A stretch of 13,693 nucleotides of DNA. Origin: Betaproteobacteria bacterium UBA931. GTDB lineage: Bacteria; Pseudomonadota; Gammaproteobacteria; Burkholderiales; Casimicrobiaceae. The stretch covers positions 2,694-16,386 of the forward strand of contig DBDN01000025.1 of NCBI GenBank assembly GCA_002293615.1, given 5' to 3'. This document shows, one piece after another, positions 12,083 through 13,693 of this stretch (positions are counted from its first letter, which is position 1; the number at the start of each line of letters is the position of its first letter). The notes beneath the pieces are model-generated. The model was not told the DNA's origin, did not search any database, and saw nothing but the letters and a program-made list of their open reading frames with translations. Both the position numbers and the translations under genes were made by a program.

Positions 12083-13693
12083 ATGAATCCCGACGCATCG
12101 CAAACGCAACAACCGAGGTTTTCTCCCGAAATGTTGGCGTCGATGCGCCAAAAACTGGATAAAGCACGCGCTTTGCTGCATAAAGATTATCTTGCGCAAC
12201 GAGACACCTATATTTTTTTCCGCCAATGGCAACACCACGTCGATCACGCTCTATGCGCTCTTTGGCGAAAACTGCCTTCATCCCTAACCCATCGTAGCGT
12301 TCTACTTGCCGTCGGCGGTTACGGGCGTGGTGCACTCTTTCCTTACTCCGATATCGATACGACCATTGTCCTTAAAAAACCGCCCGATCGAAAAGAAAAA
12401 AGTGCGTTAGCCGCATTCGAAACCGCGCTATGGGATCTTGGTTTGCGCATCGGACACGGCGCGTATGTGCTTGATGAGTTCGAAAATTTTGCACAATGGG
12501 ACATCGCAACACAGACCGCTTTGATTGAATATCGATATTTATGCGGCAGCCGAAATCTTTACCGTCTTTTCGAAAATTCGTTAAGGCAATATTTTGATTT
12601 TTCCTCATTTTATAAAGCCAAATGTTTCGAACAGGAACAACGGCATCTGAAATACCGCGACACGCTCTATAATCTTGAACCCAATATCAAGGAAAGCCCG
12701 GGGGGATTGCGTGACATTCACATGATTCGCTGGCTAATCCGCGGCATCAAACTCGTCGACGAACGTGCTCGGCAATCTCAAAATATATATTGTCCGCCCT
12801 GGTTAACGACTTATGAATTACGCTCCTTGCGCCAACAAGAAATAAAACTCAGTACATGGCGCATTCATTTGCATCTGCTCGCCGGACGCGCAGAAGAGCG
12901 TTTGCTGTTCGACCACCAGAATGCGCTGGCCGATATCGTGGGTACTCATGCCCAAGCAAGCCTATATCGTGGTGAAATTTTAATGCAACATTATTATCGT
13001 GCGGCGCAGCATATCCGCCGCCTCAATCTGTTGTTCATGCAACTTGTGTATGAATATTTGCACCCGCTGCCAAAAGCCAAGGCGCTGGACAATTGTTTTA
13101 ACCAGCGCGGCACAACGCTGGATATCGTTCACTCCGATATTTTTACTGATACACCATCGGCTATTTTCGATACTTTTCTTCACTGGCAACATCAAAAAGA
13201 AATCGATGGGCTTTCCGCCAATACCTTGCGAGCGCTGAACAGAGCATATCGATATATCAATAACAGCTTCCGAAAAAACAGAAGTAACCAGGATAAATTT
13301 GTTGCGTTCTTCCGCGGCCAGAGAACGATAACCCACGCCACACGCATCATGAATTTATACGGTATTATCGGCGCCTACCTACCCGCATTCGGATATATTG
13401 TGGGGAAAATGCAACACGATTTATTTCATACTTACACCGTCGATGAACACATTCTCATGACGGTTCGTAATTTACGCCGCTTCAGTCTCGAGGCACACGC
13501 CCATGAATATCCGTTATGTTCGCGTCTGATGATGGATTTTAAAAATCCGGAAATATTATTTTTTGCCGCTTTTTTTCACGATATCGCCAAAAGCCGCGGC
13601 GGCGATCATTCATTGAGAGGCGCCGAGATCGCCCGGCGCTTTTGCAAAAAACATCGTATTGCACAAGAAGATACCGCCTTTATCGTCTGGCGA
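12083..13693 (+). CDS. glnD: [Protein-PII] uridylyltransferase/uridylyl-removing enzyme, N-terminal part (cut by window edge)
   Basis: GlnD senses glutamine and adds or removes UMP on PII signal proteins, setting glutamine synthetase activity and nitrogen-regulated transcription. The window holds 537 codons with no stop; family members are usually about 850-900 residues. The nucleotidyltransferase motif GGYGRGALFPYSDID (78-92) has both metal-binding aspartates, Asp90 and Asp92. The adjoining domain has the conserved YNLEPNIKESPGGLRDIHM. The HD domain begins with HDLFHTYTVDEH (His449) and has its His499-Asp500 pair in FFHDIAKSRGGDHS. Both transferase and UMP-removing sites are therefore present as far as seen. 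The two ACT glutamine-binding domains lie beyond the right edge. The start 4 bases after the map stop lacks a good ribosome-binding site, so translation may be coupled to map. Confidence 0.96.
   Translation, partial: MNPDASQTQQPRFSPEMLASMRQKLDKARALLHKDYLAQRDTYIFFRQWQHHVDHALCALWRKLPSSLTHRSVLLAVGGYGRGALFPYSDIDTTIVLKKPPDRKEKSALAAFETALWDLGLRIGHGAYVLDEFENFAQWDIATQTALIEYRYLCGSRNLYRLFENSLRQYFDFSSFYKAKCFEQEQRHLKYRDTLYNLEPNIKESPGGLRDIHMIRWLIRGIKLVDERARQSQNIYCPPWLTTYELRSLRQQEIKLSTWRIHLHLLAGRAEERLLFDHQNALADIVGTHAQASLYRGEILMQHYYRAAQHIRRLNLLFMQLVYEYLHPLPKAKALDNCFNQRGTTLDIVHSDIFTDTPSAIFDTFLHWQHQKEIDGLSANTLRALNRAYRYINNSFRKNRSNQDKFVAFFRGQRTITHATRIMNLYGIIGAYLPAFGYIVGKMQHDLFHTYTVDEHILMTVRNLRRFSLEAHAHEYPLCSRLMMDFKNPEILFFAAFFHDIAKSRGGDHSLRGAEIARRFCKKHRIAQEDTAFIVWR

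Overview
The window looks like chromosome of a betaproteobacterium of intermediate GC content (roughly half, by eye). The left flank is the typical betaproteobacterial gyrA / ompA / gph neighbourhood: the OmpA-like protein has the short N-terminal domain with an LCWRTGFWTPAMA motif and the CLAPDRRVEVE end seen in Burkholderiales and their relatives. The gene usually found between ompA and gph in that group, ubiG, is absent here. No mobile element, tRNA, rRNA, CRISPR array or phage gene is visible. Nearly everything is housekeeping or biosynthesis, and I do not see a new defence or mobile system.

Layout. Positions 1-332 (minus): start of gyrA, running off the left edge. 333-684: divergent gyrA/ompA control region with a promoter for each gene and a leader hairpin in each transcript. 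685-1383: ompA-like gene, closed by a strong terminator at 1401-1434. 1453-2118: gph-type HAD phosphatase. 2119-2379: control region of the his operon, with a candidate promoter and operator-like repeats, the leader peptide hisL (four consecutive His codons) and a complete transcription attenuator. 2380-9406: hisG-D-C-B-H-A-F-I(E), all eight genes touching or overlapping. 9530-10360 (minus): a lone gspC, convergent with the his operon. 10463-end (plus): dapD, map and glnD, with glnD cut by the right edge.

The his operon encodes every enzyme from PRPP and ATP to histidine. HisG starts the pathway. HisI(E) hydrolyses PR-ATP and opens the ring, HisA isomerises, HisH and HisF insert ammonia and cleave. 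HisB dehydrates, HisC transaminates, HisB removes the phosphate and HisD makes two oxidations to histidine. Synthesis is probably controlled by leader-peptide attenuation and by histidine feedback on the long-form HisG.

The most interesting point is the pedigree of this operon. Long HisG with an ACT-like domain, fused HisN-HisB, fused HisI-HisE, the enterobacterial gene order and a hisL attenuator are all gammaproteobacterial traits. Betaproteobacteria usually have short HisG plus HisZ, a single-domain HisB and separate hisI and hisE. The simplest reading is transfer of a whole gammaproteobacterial his operon, with its attenuator, into a betaproteobacterial chromosome. Other points are the missing ubiG, an unusual GyrA quinolone-resistance-determining region, an isolated gspC, and helically phased repeats plus a 12-bp palindrome at the candidate his promoter.
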